This document shows positions 1 through 8,359 of a DNA stretch of 16,254 nt, in pieces. The stretch comes from an uncultured Rickettsiales bacterium (lineage in GTDB: Bacteria; Pseudomonadota; Alphaproteobacteria; UBA8366): NCBI GenBank assembly GCA_913046825.1, contig CAJWTF010000083.1, forward strand, positions 1 to 16,254, given 5' to 3'. The translations under genes and the position numbers were made by a program. Position 1 is the stretch's first letter, and each line of letters opens with the position of its first letter. Below the pieces are notes generated by a model. The model saw only the letters and a program-made list of their open reading frames with translations, made no database searches and had not been told where the DNA came from.

Positions 1-1233
1 CCCCGACCCTTTTCCCACTCCGCCTTCCCAGGCGACGACACAAGCGGGTCGATTGTATCGTTCCTTCAATCGACTCGCTACGATTCCGATGACCCCAGCA
101 TGCCAATTTTCCGCCGAAGCATAGACCAGACCATCGTCCATCCCACCACGCTCAACTTGATCGACGGCTTCTTCAAGGCAGATGGTTTCAAGTTCGCGGC
201 GCTCCTTATTCCAAGCGTCCAATCGCAACGCTATTTCCCGCGCTTCGTCTTCATTCGCGGTCGTCAACAAGCGGGCACCAAGTCCCGCTTCACCAACCCG
301 GCCTCCGGCGTTGACGCGTGGCCCTAAAATGAAACCCGCATGATAAGTCGTTGGCGCTTCATCCACCGAGGCCACATCCGACAAAGCCCGAATGCCAATG
401 TTATCCCGGCGCGCCATAACTTTAAGGCCCTGTGTTACCAAGGCCCGGTTCAAGCCAACCAGCGGCACTACATCGCAGACGGTTCCAAGCGCAACCAAAT
501 CGAGCCACTGCATCAAATTCGGCTCCGCTCGGTTTTGGTAATGCCCTAAGGTACGAAGCTTTCGATTTAGAGCGATGACTAACAGGAAGGCTACACCAAC
601 CGCCGCCAATTGACCCATGGCGCTGTCATCATCCAAGCGGTTCGGATTCACGACCGCCACCGCTTCCGGTAGGCGTGGTTCCGCCGCGTGATGGTCGACG
701 ACGACGACGTCGATTCCCGCTTCCGCCGCGCCAGCCAAAGGATCGAAAGCCGTGATACCGCAATCGACCGTTACGATGACACCTACACCGCTCGACTTCA
801 TACCTAGAAGCGCCGGTAGATTGGGGCCATATCCCTCACGCAATCGATCCGGCACGTAAATATCTACCCGGCCACCAACGGAGTGTACGAACCGATGCAA
901 GAGAGCGGAGGAAGTCGCGCCATCGACATCGTAATCGCCGAAAACGCCGATTGTCTCACCTGACAAAATGGCCTCAGCCAGACGTTCGGCAGCATTTTCC
1001 ATGTCCTGCAATCGAGCGGGATCAGGGAGCAGACTTCTCAACGAGGGGTTTAAGAATGTGTCAGCTGTATCAATGCGGACGCCGCGCGCTACCAGGAGAC
1101 GCGATACAATATCCGAGAGACCGTGACGTTGGCTCATGGCGTTTGCGGAGCGGTCATCGGAATCGCTCGATTCCCAGCGCTTACCAGTATAGGAGCGCTC
1201 TACTCCGAGAACGACATTCCCGCTTTCACTCAT
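1..1233 (-). CDS. recJ: Single-stranded-DNA-specific exonuclease RecJ (3' end cut by window edge)
   Basis: RecJ is a 5'->3' single-strand exonuclease of the DHH superfamily, acting in RecF-pathway recombination and mismatch repair in the cytoplasm. I translated the minus strand from the ATG at 1231-1233; it stays open for 411 codons to base 1. The DHH-family metal motifs are present in order: DYDVDG at residues 100-105, VDCGI at 156-160, VDHH at 179-182, and the later GPRVNAGGR at 304-312. The DHHA1-type segment NWHAGVIGIVASRLKER (376-392) follows. RecJ proteins are usually about 570-600 residues, so roughly the last 170-190, largely the OB-fold end, lie outside the window. The ATG overlaps the glpX stop as ATGA, so translation is probably coupled. 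The first ~35 residues are poorly conserved, and Met33 is an alternative start. Identification is secure from the motifs; the truncation is only the window edge. Confidence 0.95.
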   Translation of the reverse strand, partial: MSESGNVVLGVERSYTGKRWESSDSDDRSANAMSQRHGLSDIVSRLLVARGVRIDTADTFLNPSLRSLLPDPARLQDMENAAERLAEAILSGETIGVFGDYDVDGATSSALLHRFVHSVGGRVDIYVPDRLREGYGPNLPALLGMKSSGVGVIVTVDCGITAFDPLAGAAEAGIDVVVVDHHAAEPRLPEAVAVVNPNRLDDDSAMGQLAAVGVAFLLVIALNRKLRTLGHYQNRAEPNLMQWLDLVALGTVCDVVPLVGLNRALVTQGLKVMARRDNIGIRALSDVASVDEAPTTYHAGFILGPRVNAGGRVGEAGLGARLLTTANEDEAREIALRLDAWNKERRELETICLEEAVDQVERGGMDDGLVYASAENWHAGVIGIVASRLKERYNRPACVVAWEGGVGKGSG

Positions 1234-2222
1234 TCGTTTTCCAAATACTCCGGACGCTTGCGGTCGAAGTTATGATTGGCTTCAATAACACGGACCGTAC
1301 CGGTCTTGGAGCGCATAACCATTGATTGGGTCGAAGCACCGTGAGCGGAGAAGCGCACACCACGCAGCATCGGGCCATCGGTCACACCCGTGGCAGCGAA
1401 CATCACATTACCGCTCGCAAGGTCCAATATATTGTATTTGCGATCAAAATCTGTGATCCCACAGCGCGACGCTCGTTCCCGTTCGTCATCGTTCCGGAAC
1501 AACAACCGGCCCTGAATTTGACCGCCGATGCACCGGAGTGCTGCTGCTGCCAAAACACCTTCCGGCGCACCGCCGCTGCCGATATAGATATCGATTCCGC
1601 TATCTTCTTGCGAAGTCGCCATCACGCCGGAGACGTCGCCGTCGGATATTAGCAAAATACGCGCGCCGGTCTCTCGGACGGCCTTGATTAAATCCATGTG
1701 GCGAGGGCGATCTAAGATACAGGCGACGACATCGGTGATACGCTTGCCTTTGGCCTCGGCCACATCTTTAAGATTTTCCGCCGGCAATTTGTCCAGATCA
1801 ACGATGCCATCCGGCAGGCCGCCGCCGACGGCGATCTTATCCATATAGACATCGGGCGAATTCAAATAGCCGCCCTCTTCCGCCAAGGCGATGACCGTTA
1901 ACGCATTCGGTCCGCCCGTCGCCGTAATTGTCGTTCCTTCCAAAGGGTCGAGCGCAATATCGATTTTTGGGCCGGTTCCCGTGCCGACTTTCTCTCCGAT
2001 ATACAGCATCGGAGCTTCGTCACGCTCGCCCTCACCAATGACTACCGTTCCATCGATCGACAGACTATTAAGTGCATTTCGCATGGCATCGACCGCAGCT
2101 TGGTCAGCGGCTTTTTCGTCGCCCCGTCCCATCCACCGAGAGGATGCTAAAGCCGCTGCTTCTGTAACGCGGACAGCCTCGAGCGCCAAGTTTCTTTCCA
2201 TCACATTCGCATCTTTAGTCAT
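1230..2222 (-). CDS. glpX: Class II fructose-1,6-bisphosphatase (GlpX)
   Basis: GlpX hydrolyses fructose 1,6-bisphosphate to fructose 6-phosphate in gluconeogenesis, a cytoplasmic Mg2+/Mn2+-dependent enzyme of the Li+-sensitive phosphatase fold. Visible motifs are GRGDEKAAD (residues 32-40), GEGERDEAP (63-71), DPLEGT (92-97, the metal-binding aspartate and glutamate) and a later ISDGD. The length of 330 residues matches the E. coli protein (336). Start choice: the frame opens at a GTG (2235-2237), but its bases are the Shine-Dalgarno GTGAGGGA. The ATG at 2220-2222 has ideal spacing from it, while the ATG at 2226-2228 is too close. The gene lies 48 bp downstream of hom with no visible terminator, and its stop overlaps the recJ start, so it reads as the fourth gene of the minus-strand run. 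No residue loss or frameshift is seen. Confidence 0.95.
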   Translation of the reverse strand: MTKDANVMERNLALEAVRVTEAAALASSRWMGRGDEKAADQAAVDAMRNALNSLSIDGTVVIGEGERDEAPMLYIGEKVGTGTGPKIDIALDPLEGTTITATGGPNALTVIALAEEGGYLNSPDVYMDKIAVGGGLPDGIVDLDKLPAENLKDVAEAKGKRITDVVACILDRPRHMDLIKAVRETGARILLISDGDVSGVMATSQEDSGIDIYIGSGGAPEGVLAAAALRCIGGQIQGRLLFRNDDERERASRCGITDFDRKYNILDLASGNVMFAATGVTDGPMLRGVRFSAHGASTQSMVMRSKTGTVRVIEANHNFDRKRPEYLENE

Positions 2223-2270
2223 TTTCATATCCCTCACGACTTTACCGGCGGTAGATCCCCGTTCGATTTG

Positions 2271-3563
2271 TCAAAAATTCTCGATCCGTATCATATGCGG
2301 TGTCTCACGAACCGCATCTAATTTCCCAAACGCCGCCAACACTTCCTGTATGGCGGCTTCGCGTGTCTCGTGCGTTGTCATGACAACCGGAACGGCTTCC
2401 GTCTCCGATCGCGACCGCTGAATAACTCCTTCGATAGATATTTTGTGGTTAGCTAATTCAGCAGCAATCTCCGCAAATACACCGGGTTGATCATCCACCA
2501 TCAGCCGCACATAGTAGGCACCTGAGTGATCCTTAAATGACGCAGGAGCTGACGCGGTTAAGGACGACGCTGGCACGCCAAATGTATGGACCGGACGTGC
2601 GGAAGCAATATCCACGAGATCGCTGACCACGGCGGAAGCCGTCGGACCACCACCCGCACCTCGACCTTCCAATACTGTCGTGCCAACGAAATCACCTTCC
2701 GTCACCACCGCATTGAAGACACCCTCGACACCGGCGATCGGCGCACTTTCGGGCACCATCGCGGAATGGACACGTTGTTGAATACCGTGTTCCGTCTGCT
2801 CGCAAATGCCTAGCAACTTGATCCTGTAGCCAAACTCACCGGCATACTCGATATCTTCAGCTGCGATATGGCGGATACCTTCGATATGAATACTCTCAAA
2901 ATCAACTTCGGTCCCAAACGCGACACTGGTCAGGATCGCGAGTTTATGCGCCGCATCCACACCGTCAATATCGAAGCTCGGGTCGGCTTCCGCGTAGCCC
3001 AATTCCTGAGCTTCCAAGAGCACGTCATCAAAAGCTCGGCCGGTCTCGCGCATGGTCGTCAAAATATAATTACAGGTGCCGTTCAAGATGCCATGTAGGC
3101 TACTGATTCGGTTCCCCGCCAGCCCTTCTCGCAGCGCTTTGATAACCGGAATACCACCAGCGACAGCCGCTTCGTAAGCCAGCACCACACCCGCTTCTTC
3201 CGCTGCCTGGGCCAAGGCCGTCCCGTGAATCGCGACTAAGGCCTTGTTCGCCGTCACAACATGACGGCCCGCCGCGACGGCCGCATTACAGGTCTCTAGC
3301 GCCGAGCCTTCACTGCCGCCGATTAACTCGACAACCACATCGACGTCGGCGTCCCGCGCCATTGCTACCGGATCGTCGAACCAAGTATGACCCGAAAGAT
3401 CCAATCCACGATCCTTGTTGCGATCCCGAGCGGAGACTGCAACCACTTCCAGCCCCCGGCCACACCGCACAGACAACAAAGCCGACTGCTTTTCCAAAAG
3501 CTCGATTGTTCCCGCGCCGACCGTTCCCAATCCCGCGATGCCAAGCTTTAACGGCGCGCTCAT
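2271..3563 (-). CDS. hom: Homoserine dehydrogenase with C-terminal ACT domain
   Basis: The enzyme reduces aspartate semialdehyde to homoserine with NAD(P)H, the branch point toward threonine and methionine. The 430 residues show an N-terminal Rossmann fold with GLGTVGAGT (11-19), TANKALVA (104-111), the family signature around GILNGTCNYIL (158-168), and AEADPSFDIDGVDAAHKLAIL (191-211) with the conserved lysine of AHKL at 207. A C-terminal ACT domain (about 350-425, with DDQPGVFAEIAAEL) suggests feedback inhibition, probably by threonine; that is family knowledge, not visible here. It is the monofunctional form, with no aspartokinase domain. The ATG at 3561-3563 overlaps the alaC TGA as ATGA, pointing to translational coupling between the transaminase and Hom. 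No thrB or thrC is in the window. Confidence 0.96.
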   Translation of the reverse strand: MSAPLKLGIAGLGTVGAGTIELLEKQSALLSVRCGRGLEVVAVSARDRNKDRGLDLSGHTWFDDPVAMARDADVDVVVELIGGSEGSALETCNAAVAAGRHVVTANKALVAIHGTALAQAAEEAGVVLAYEAAVAGGIPVIKALREGLAGNRISSLHGILNGTCNYILTTMRETGRAFDDVLLEAQELGYAEADPSFDIDGVDAAHKLAILTSVAFGTEVDFESIHIEGIRHIAAEDIEYAGEFGYRIKLLGICEQTEHGIQQRVHSAMVPESAPIAGVEGVFNAVVTEGDFVGTTVLEGRGAGGGPTASAVVSDLVDIASARPVHTFGVPASSLTASAPASFKDHSGAYYVRLMVDDQPGVFAEIAAELANHKISIEGVIQRSRSETEAVPVVMTTHETREAAIQEVLAAFGKLDAVRETPHMIRIENF

Positions 3564-4801
3564 TCGCCGACCGCCCGAATAGCATTCTGGTTGGCGCCGG
3601 TATTTACACCGGACTGTGCGAACAACGCCTTAATATTGCGGATGGCTTGCCGCGTCCGATGTCTATTTTCGACCAATCCAATGCGCACGAATCCTTCTCC
3701 ATATTCCCCAAAACCGGCGCCCGGAGAGACCGCCACTTTCGCTTCATTCAATAACAGTTTCGAAAACTCAAGCGATCCAGCTTCCCGGAAGGCGGGCGGG
3801 ATCGGTGCCCAAACGAACATCGTCGCTTTCGGGCTTGGAATTTCCCATCCGGCGGAAGCTAACCCCTCGACCAAAACATCGCGGCGTGCTCGATACATAT
3901 CCCGCATGTCGTCGACGCAGTCCTGCGGTCCGTTCAACGCCGCGGTCGCCGCCACCTGGATAGGCGTGAAGGCGCCATAATCCAGGTACGATTTCACACG
4001 CGCCAGAGCCGCGATTAGCGTCTTGTTGCCTGCGGCGAAACCGATCCGCCATCCGGGCATCGAATAGGTCTTGCTGAGAGAGGTGAACTCAACCGCCAGC
4101 TCCCGCGCCTTCGGGATCTCAAGGATCGATGGCGGTGGATTGTCGTCGAAATAGACTTCAGAATAAGCCAGGTCGGAAAGTATGAAAATTTCATGGTAGT
4201 GGCAGAAATCGACGACCTCTTGATAGAAGTCCAATCCTACTGTTTCCGCCGTCGGGTTTGACGGATAATTCAGCACCACTGCCAGCGGCTTCGGTATCGA
4301 GTGATCGACGCCGCGCTTCAATGCAGCCATGAACTCCTGTCGCGCTTCCGGCGTCGAAACGTAAGCCGGTAGATGACGCACCACACCGCCCGCAATGATA
4401 AACCCGAATGCATGGATCGGATAACTCGGGTTTGGTGACATGACAATATCGCCGGGACTGGTGATCGCTTGGGCAAGGTTCGCCAACCCTTCCTTCGAGC
4501 CGAGGGTCACGATGGCTTCTGTTTCCGGATCAATCGACACGTCAAAACGGCGCTCGTAATAGGCTGATAACGCGCGTCTCAATCCTGGAATTCCACGGCT
4601 ATTGGAATAGCGGTGCGTCTTTGGATTGCGCACTGACTCTACCATCTTCTCGACGATGTGTTTCGGCGTCGGCGTATCCGGATTTCCCATCCCGAAATCA
4701 ATGATATCATCGCCGTTAGCGCGCGCTGCCGCCTTCATCTGGTTGACTTCGGCAAAGACGTAAGGAGGCAGCCGTTTGATCCGATAGAATTCTTCCTGCA
4801 T
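3560..4801 (-). CDS. alaC: Alanine transaminase, class I/II PLP aminotransferase (AlaC-like)
   Basis: This is a fold-type I pyridoxal-phosphate aminotransferase of 413 residues. The N-terminus (RIKRLPPYVFAEVNQMK, then IIDFGMGNPDTPTP and THRYSNSRGIPGLRRA) strongly resembles E. coli AlaC, which makes alanine from pyruvate and glutamate. Many databases label the same family LL-diaminopimelate aminotransferase-like, so substrate is less certain than fold. The PLP lysine is K244 in SLSKTYSMPGWRIGF; NYPSNPT, SDLAYSEVYFD and the C-terminal EGFVRIGLVEN arginine motif are also present. The start ATG follows GGAG with a somewhat long 12-base spacing. It lies 24 bp after the OmpA-like gene and overlaps hom by 4 bp, linking it to aspartate-family metabolism in the same transcript. 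Confidence 0.92.
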   Translation of the reverse strand: MQEEFYRIKRLPPYVFAEVNQMKAAARANGDDIIDFGMGNPDTPTPKHIVEKMVESVRNPKTHRYSNSRGIPGLRRALSAYYERRFDVSIDPETEAIVTLGSKEGLANLAQAITSPGDIVMSPNPSYPIHAFGFIIAGGVVRHLPAYVSTPEARQEFMAALKRGVDHSIPKPLAVVLNYPSNPTAETVGLDFYQEVVDFCHYHEIFILSDLAYSEVYFDDNPPPSILEIPKARELAVEFTSLSKTYSMPGWRIGFAAGNKTLIAALARVKSYLDYGAFTPIQVAATAALNGPQDCVDDMRDMYRARRDVLVEGLASAGWEIPSPKATMFVWAPIPPAFREAGSLEFSKLLLNEAKVAVSPGAGFGEYGEGFVRIGLVENRHRTRQAIRNIKALFAQSGVNTGANQNAIRAVGE

Positions 4802-4825
4802 TAGCTATAACCACTCCGACCGAGG

Positions 4826-6313
4826 TCAGGACCTTTCGAGGTAATCGATAAATATTTCCGTTCGCCTATTATGCGCAGCCCCCGTTTGGGACGTTTCGGC
4901 ATAGACCGGAGCCCGGTCACCTTCCGCGACAACTTCCACGTTTTCTGGAGGAATGCCCTGGCGGATTAATTCATTCGCAACTGCATTCGCCCGCTTCAGC
5001 GACATTTTGAAATTCACCGCTTCACGTTGCGCAGAATTGAATGTCCGAGCGCCCATGCTAGAATGCCCGATGACCCGCACGCGTCCACCCATTTGCCCGA
5101 ACACATCGGTTACGGCCTGGAGTATGGAGCGGTCTTGCATCGACAATTGGGCAGAGCCATCGCCGAAATAGATTGTTCCAACCCGTAACGATTTTTGAAC
5201 GCCTTGCGACCTTTGCGTTACTGGCGCTCCGGGAGCGGACATGGACCGGCTGACGTTCGCCGGATTTGGTGGGCGAAGAGCGACCGTCCGTTCATTGAGC
5301 GAACCGCCAATCGGTGTCGCCACCGGCGGCGGTTTAGGAGATTGATTAGGTTGCCCGATTGGTGTTGCAAACTGACGTCGAGCAACGGGAGCCGCGACCG
5401 GGCGTGTTGCCGGGACCGCCGGGCGTGTAACCACGGGTCGTCTGACCGCTCGTGCCACCCTGACAGGCGGCGGCGGTGGGGTCGGCGCGCGCACTGCAGC
5501 CGACGGCCTTGCGACGGGAGGCGCCGGAGCAACCGTTGGCGCGTGAAGCGCGGCAGGTGGACGCATTAGAGCTGGCGGGCGAGCTACGGTAGTTGTGCGC
5601 ACGACTGTCGGCGGTGAGACGATACCCTGATTGGCGACCGGTGCCGGCGGTCGAACCACGGGCGCTCGGACACTAGGTGCGCGAAGACTCGGCGCACGAA
5701 CTGCAGGTGTTCGACCTGCAGGATTGGGAACTGCGGGCGGACGTATGGCCGGGGGACGTATCGCTGGGGGCGGCGCCACCGTTCTGGCGGTCGGACGGGC
5801 CACGGGACGTGTAATCGTCGGCGGAAGGGCACGCGCCACTGACGGACTCGCCTGTCGCCGCAACGTCGCAGGTGGTGAGACTGGGCGGCTCGGCGTAATC
5901 GTGCTGGGTGGCCGCGGCTGTCCACCAAAGACCGCCGTGCTCTGACGCAGCTGCTGATTGGAATATCGCGCATTGGCGGTATCGGCCGCCAAACCTTCTG
6001 CAATTTCTTTCGTCTGCTCCTCAGAACTTGGCCTTTTCGGCCGTCCGGGAACGGAACCCAACTTCGGGAAACCTTTTTGCGTGGCGGAAGGTTTCCCGGC
6101 GGCAAGTGGCTTCTTTTGCTTGTGCTTGTCATTGTCCTCGTCGCCGAACCAGTTAACCGGGTTCAAGTTACGAACGACTGTTCGTGTCGTATCGCCGACA
6201 CTGCTGCATGACGCAACAACACCCCCTAAGGCAATAACGAGCAGCACGCGCACGCATAGGCGCGTGGCGTTTGCCGATGACAACATATTCCAACAATTGG
6301 CAGGATTATGCAT
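4826..6313 (-). CDS. OmpA-like lipoprotein with long Pro/Ala/Arg-rich linker
   Basis: Predicted outer-membrane or periplasmic lipoprotein of 495 residues. An Arg-containing n-region, the hydrophobic stretch VLLVIALGGVVA and the lipobox VASC (lipidated Cys at 36) form a lipoprotein signal. Then comes a VRNLNPVNWFGDEDNDKHKQKK segment, and from about residue 90 to 375 a low-complexity linker rich in Pro, Ala, Arg and Val with short tandem units such as IRPPA, VRAPS and VARPPA. An OmpA-like peptidoglycan-associated domain occupies 377-495 (TIYFGDGSAQLS, VRVIGHSSMG, SLKRANAVANELIRQGI, AAHNRRTEIFI). The usual GHTD motif reads GHSS here. Start: ATG 6311-6313 has GAGG six bases upstream; the ATG at 6326-6328 (GGGA eight bases upstream) and a later one at 6284-6286 also keep the signal peptide. 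The gene heads the minus-strand run toward alaC. Family assignment is secure; a cell-envelope structural role is inferred. Confidence 0.85.
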   Translation of the reverse strand: MHNPANCWNMLSSANATRLCVRVLLVIALGGVVASCSSVGDTTRTVVRNLNPVNWFGDEDNDKHKQKKPLAAGKPSATQKGFPKLGSVPGRPKRPSSEEQTKEIAEGLAADTANARYSNQQLRQSTAVFGGQPRPPSTITPSRPVSPPATLRRQASPSVARALPPTITRPVARPTARTVAPPPAIRPPAIRPPAVPNPAGRTPAVRAPSLRAPSVRAPVVRPPAPVANQGIVSPPTVVRTTTVARPPALMRPPAALHAPTVAPAPPVARPSAAVRAPTPPPPPVRVARAVRRPVVTRPAVPATRPVAAPVARRQFATPIGQPNQSPKPPPVATPIGGSLNERTVALRPPNPANVSRSMSAPGAPVTQRSQGVQKSLRVGTIYFGDGSAQLSMQDRSILQAVTDVFGQMGGRVRVIGHSSMGARTFNSAQREAVNFKMSLKRANAVANELIRQGIPPENVEVVAEGDRAPVYAETSQTGAAHNRRTEIFIDYLERS

Positions 6314-6363
6314 TTCCAGCCTCAACATCTTGTGTTTCCCGTATCACTGAAATCCGTTTATAT

Positions 6364-6372
6364 ATTTTAGCA
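6364..6372 (-). promoter_or_regulatory. Possible extended -10 promoter for the minus-strand run
   Basis: On the minus strand the bases read TGCTAAAAT, an extended -10 element (TGn followed by TAAAAT, one mismatch to TATAAT). It lies about 50 bases upstream of the OmpA-like start, in the AT-rich part of the gap with phaC. No good -35 hexamer sits 16-18 bases upstream (TGAAGG is the closest), which is tolerable for extended -10 promoters. This is a sequence-only guess. Confidence 0.35.
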
Positions 6373-6452
6373 TGACCGACTGCCAGCCTTCATGATAGAC
6401 GTCTTCGATCAAATCAATACATCTTGCCCCTAATCGTAAGCGGATTCCACCT

Positions 6453-6458
6453 GGAGGA
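6453..6458 (+). promoter_or_regulatory. Orphan strong Shine-Dalgarno (GGAGGA) upstream of the phaC hairpin
   Basis: GGAGGA is the best Shine-Dalgarno match in the phaC leader, but no ATG, GTG or TTG follows within 5-12 bases. The next in-frame ATG of phaC (6501) is 42 bases away, with a 29-base hairpin in between. It may be a chance sequence, or it may serve phaC when the hairpin is folded. Confidence 0.35.
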
Positions 6459-6468
6459 CGCAAATAAA

Positions 6469-6497
6469 CGCATTCGGCGGGTCGCCTGCCGAATGCG
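6469..6497 (+). promoter_or_regulatory. Strong hairpin in the phaC leader
   Basis: Bases 6469-6481 pair with 6485-6497: 13 pairs including one G-T wobble, around a TCG loop. The outer ten pairs (CGCATTCGGC with GCCGAATGCG) are perfect. It ends three bases before the upstream candidate phaC start codon and 42 before the preferred one. No T-run follows, so a simple terminator is unlikely. An operator, an RNA element controlling phaC translation, or an mRNA stabiliser are all possible. Confidence 0.6.
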
Positions 6498-6539
6498 GAT
6501 ATGTTAACGATAGGCGAACATAAATGGGTGGGCGTCTTA

Positions 6540-8339
6540 ATGTCCGACACGAACAAAGACGAGAACGAATTACCCGACCCGGCCAAATACGCGGAACTCA
6601 TGACGAATTTGGCGGAAAAGAGCCAAAAAATTGTCACGGCTTTCCTCGAACGCCACTCGCCAACCGATACGGGACAGATCGACCCTCTAAACGTCAGCGA
6701 AGCGTTCATGAAATTGACCCGCCAGATGCTGAACAATCCGGCGAAGCTCGTCGAGGCGCAAGTCTCCCTTTGGCAAGATTACATGTCGCTTTGGCAGTCC
6801 ACCGCAGGCCACGCTCTTGGTGGAGAGAGCGAACCGGTGACGGCGCCAGAAAAGGGCGATAACCGCTTCCGCAACGACGCTTGGAATGATGATGGCCTCT
6901 TCGACTTTATCAAGCAATCCTACCTTCTAACGTCGAAATGGATTCAAAACACGGTTCACAATGTCGACGGACTGGACGAGAAAACCGCTGAAAAGGTCGA
7001 TTTCTACACCCGTCAATACGTGGATGCGCTCGCCCCGACAAACTTTTTGCTCACCAATCCACAAGCCCTTCAGGAGACTTTTGACAGCAAGGGCGAGAAC
7101 TTGCTCAAGGGACTTGAAAATCTGCTGGCGGATTTGGAGCGCGGCAAAGGCAAGCTCAACATCAAGATGGTCGACGAAGAAGCCTTCGAAGTCGGTGGTA
7201 ATCTTGCGACCTCGCCAGGCAAAGTCGTCTTTCAAAATGAACTAATGCAACTTTTGCAATTCAGCCCGTTGACCGAGACGGTCGCGAGTGTCCCGTTGCT
7301 TATCATTCCGCCGTGGATCAACAAATACTACATCCTGGATCTGCGCGAGAAAAATTCCTTCATCCGCTGGGCCATATCTCAAGGGTTGACGGTATTTTGC
7401 ATCTCCTGGGTGAATCCGGGCGGGAAGCTGTCGCAAAAATCCTTTGAAGATTACATGATCGAAGGACCGCTAGCCGCCCTCGCCGCGATCGAAGCAGCGA
7501 CCGGATCGCGGGATGCGAACGTCATCGGCTATTGCCTGGGCGGCACGCTACTGGCCGCGACCCTTGCCTGCATGCGGGCCAATAATGACGACCGCATCAA
7601 ATCGGCAACGTTTTTCACCAGCATGGTCGACTTCGAGGAACCGGGTGAGCTCGGCGTCTTCATCGATGACGATCAACTCGCCTTAATCGATGAGAAAATG
7701 AAGGACACGGGATATCTAGACGGCAGCGAGATGGCGTCGACCTTCAATATGTTGCGCGCCAACGACCTGATTTGGTCCTTCGTCGTTAACAATTATCTCA
7801 TGGGCAAGGACCCGTTTCCTTTCGACCTGTTGTATTGGAATTCGGATTCCACGCGGATGCCCGCGGCCATGCACAGTTTCTATCTCCACAAGATGTATCG
7901 CGAAAATAAACTCGTGGAGCCGGGCGGCCTCACCTTCATGGACACACCGGTCGACTTAAGGTCCATTGATACACCGGCCTTTATCCTGTCGACACGGGAG
8001 GACCATATCGCCCCCTGGAAATCGACCTACCGGGCAACCCAGCTCTATAAAGGACCGGTTACCTTTACTCTGGCCGCTTCCGGACATATCGCTGGGGTGG
8101 TCAATCCGCCGGAGCCGGAAAAATACGACTATTGGACAAACTCCAAGAAACCAAATGACCCAGAAGCTTGGTTCAAGGGCGCCAAACAACACAATGGTTC
8201 CTGGTGGCCGACATGGCGAAAATGGCTGAAGAAATTCGAAGGCGATAAAACCGCCGCCCGAATACCCGGAGCCGGCAAACTGCAAGTCCTCGAAGATGCG
8301 CCCGGCAGTTACGTCAAAGTCCGAACCCTATCAGATTGA
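6540..8339 (+). CDS. phaC: Class I poly(3-hydroxyalkanoate) synthase
   Basis: PhaC polymerises (R)-3-hydroxyacyl-CoA into storage polyester on the granule surface. The product is 599 residues from ATG 6540, typical of class I. An N-terminal PhaC_N region is followed by the alpha/beta-hydrolase domain. The lipase-like box is GYCLGG with the catalytic cysteine at 332; the catalytic Asp is in TREDHIAPW (488), and the His is in SGHIAGVVNPP (516). The tryptophan-rich end (NGSWWPTWRKWL) is also characteristic. Start choice: the frame extends to an ATG at 6501, but only the ATG at 6540 has a G-rich Shine-Dalgarno-like GGTGGG at 7-base spacing; the 13 extra residues would be MLTIGEHKWVGVL. It is transcribed divergently from the OmpA-like gene. 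No phaA, phaB or phasin is in the window. The VOC gene follows 20 bp later and is probably cotranscribed. Confidence 0.96.
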   Translation: MSDTNKDENELPDPAKYAELMTNLAEKSQKIVTAFLERHSPTDTGQIDPLNVSEAFMKLTRQMLNNPAKLVEAQVSLWQDYMSLWQSTAGHALGGESEPVTAPEKGDNRFRNDAWNDDGLFDFIKQSYLLTSKWIQNTVHNVDGLDEKTAEKVDFYTRQYVDALAPTNFLLTNPQALQETFDSKGENLLKGLENLLADLERGKGKLNIKMVDEEAFEVGGNLATSPGKVVFQNELMQLLQFSPLTETVASVPLLIIPPWINKYYILDLREKNSFIRWAISQGLTVFCISWVNPGGKLSQKSFEDYMIEGPLAALAAIEAATGSRDANVIGYCLGGTLLAATLACMRANNDDRIKSATFFTSMVDFEEPGELGVFIDDDQLALIDEKMKDTGYLDGSEMASTFNMLRANDLIWSFVVNNYLMGKDPFPFDLLYWNSDSTRMPAAMHSFYLHKMYRENKLVEPGGLTFMDTPVDLRSIDTPAFILSTREDHIAPWKSTYRATQLYKGPVTFTLAASGHIAGVVNPPEPEKYDYWTNSKKPNDPEAWFKGAKQHNGSWWPTWRKWLKKFEGDKTAARIPGAGKLQVLEDAPGSYVKVRTLSD

Positions 8340-8359
8340 AAGAAAGAAGGACGACTGCG

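Noticed and set aside
100..549. Plus-strand open frames over the left end
   Set aside because: They are antisense to the clearly coding recJ frame and show no recognisable protein pattern.
1891..2421. 176-codon plus-strand open frame
   Set aside because: It runs antisense across the 5' part of glpX and the 3' end of hom, both of which have complete family motifs.
6469..6497. CRISPR, phage attachment or transposon end at the phaC hairpin
   Set aside because: A single palindrome with no repeats, integrase or target duplication nearby.
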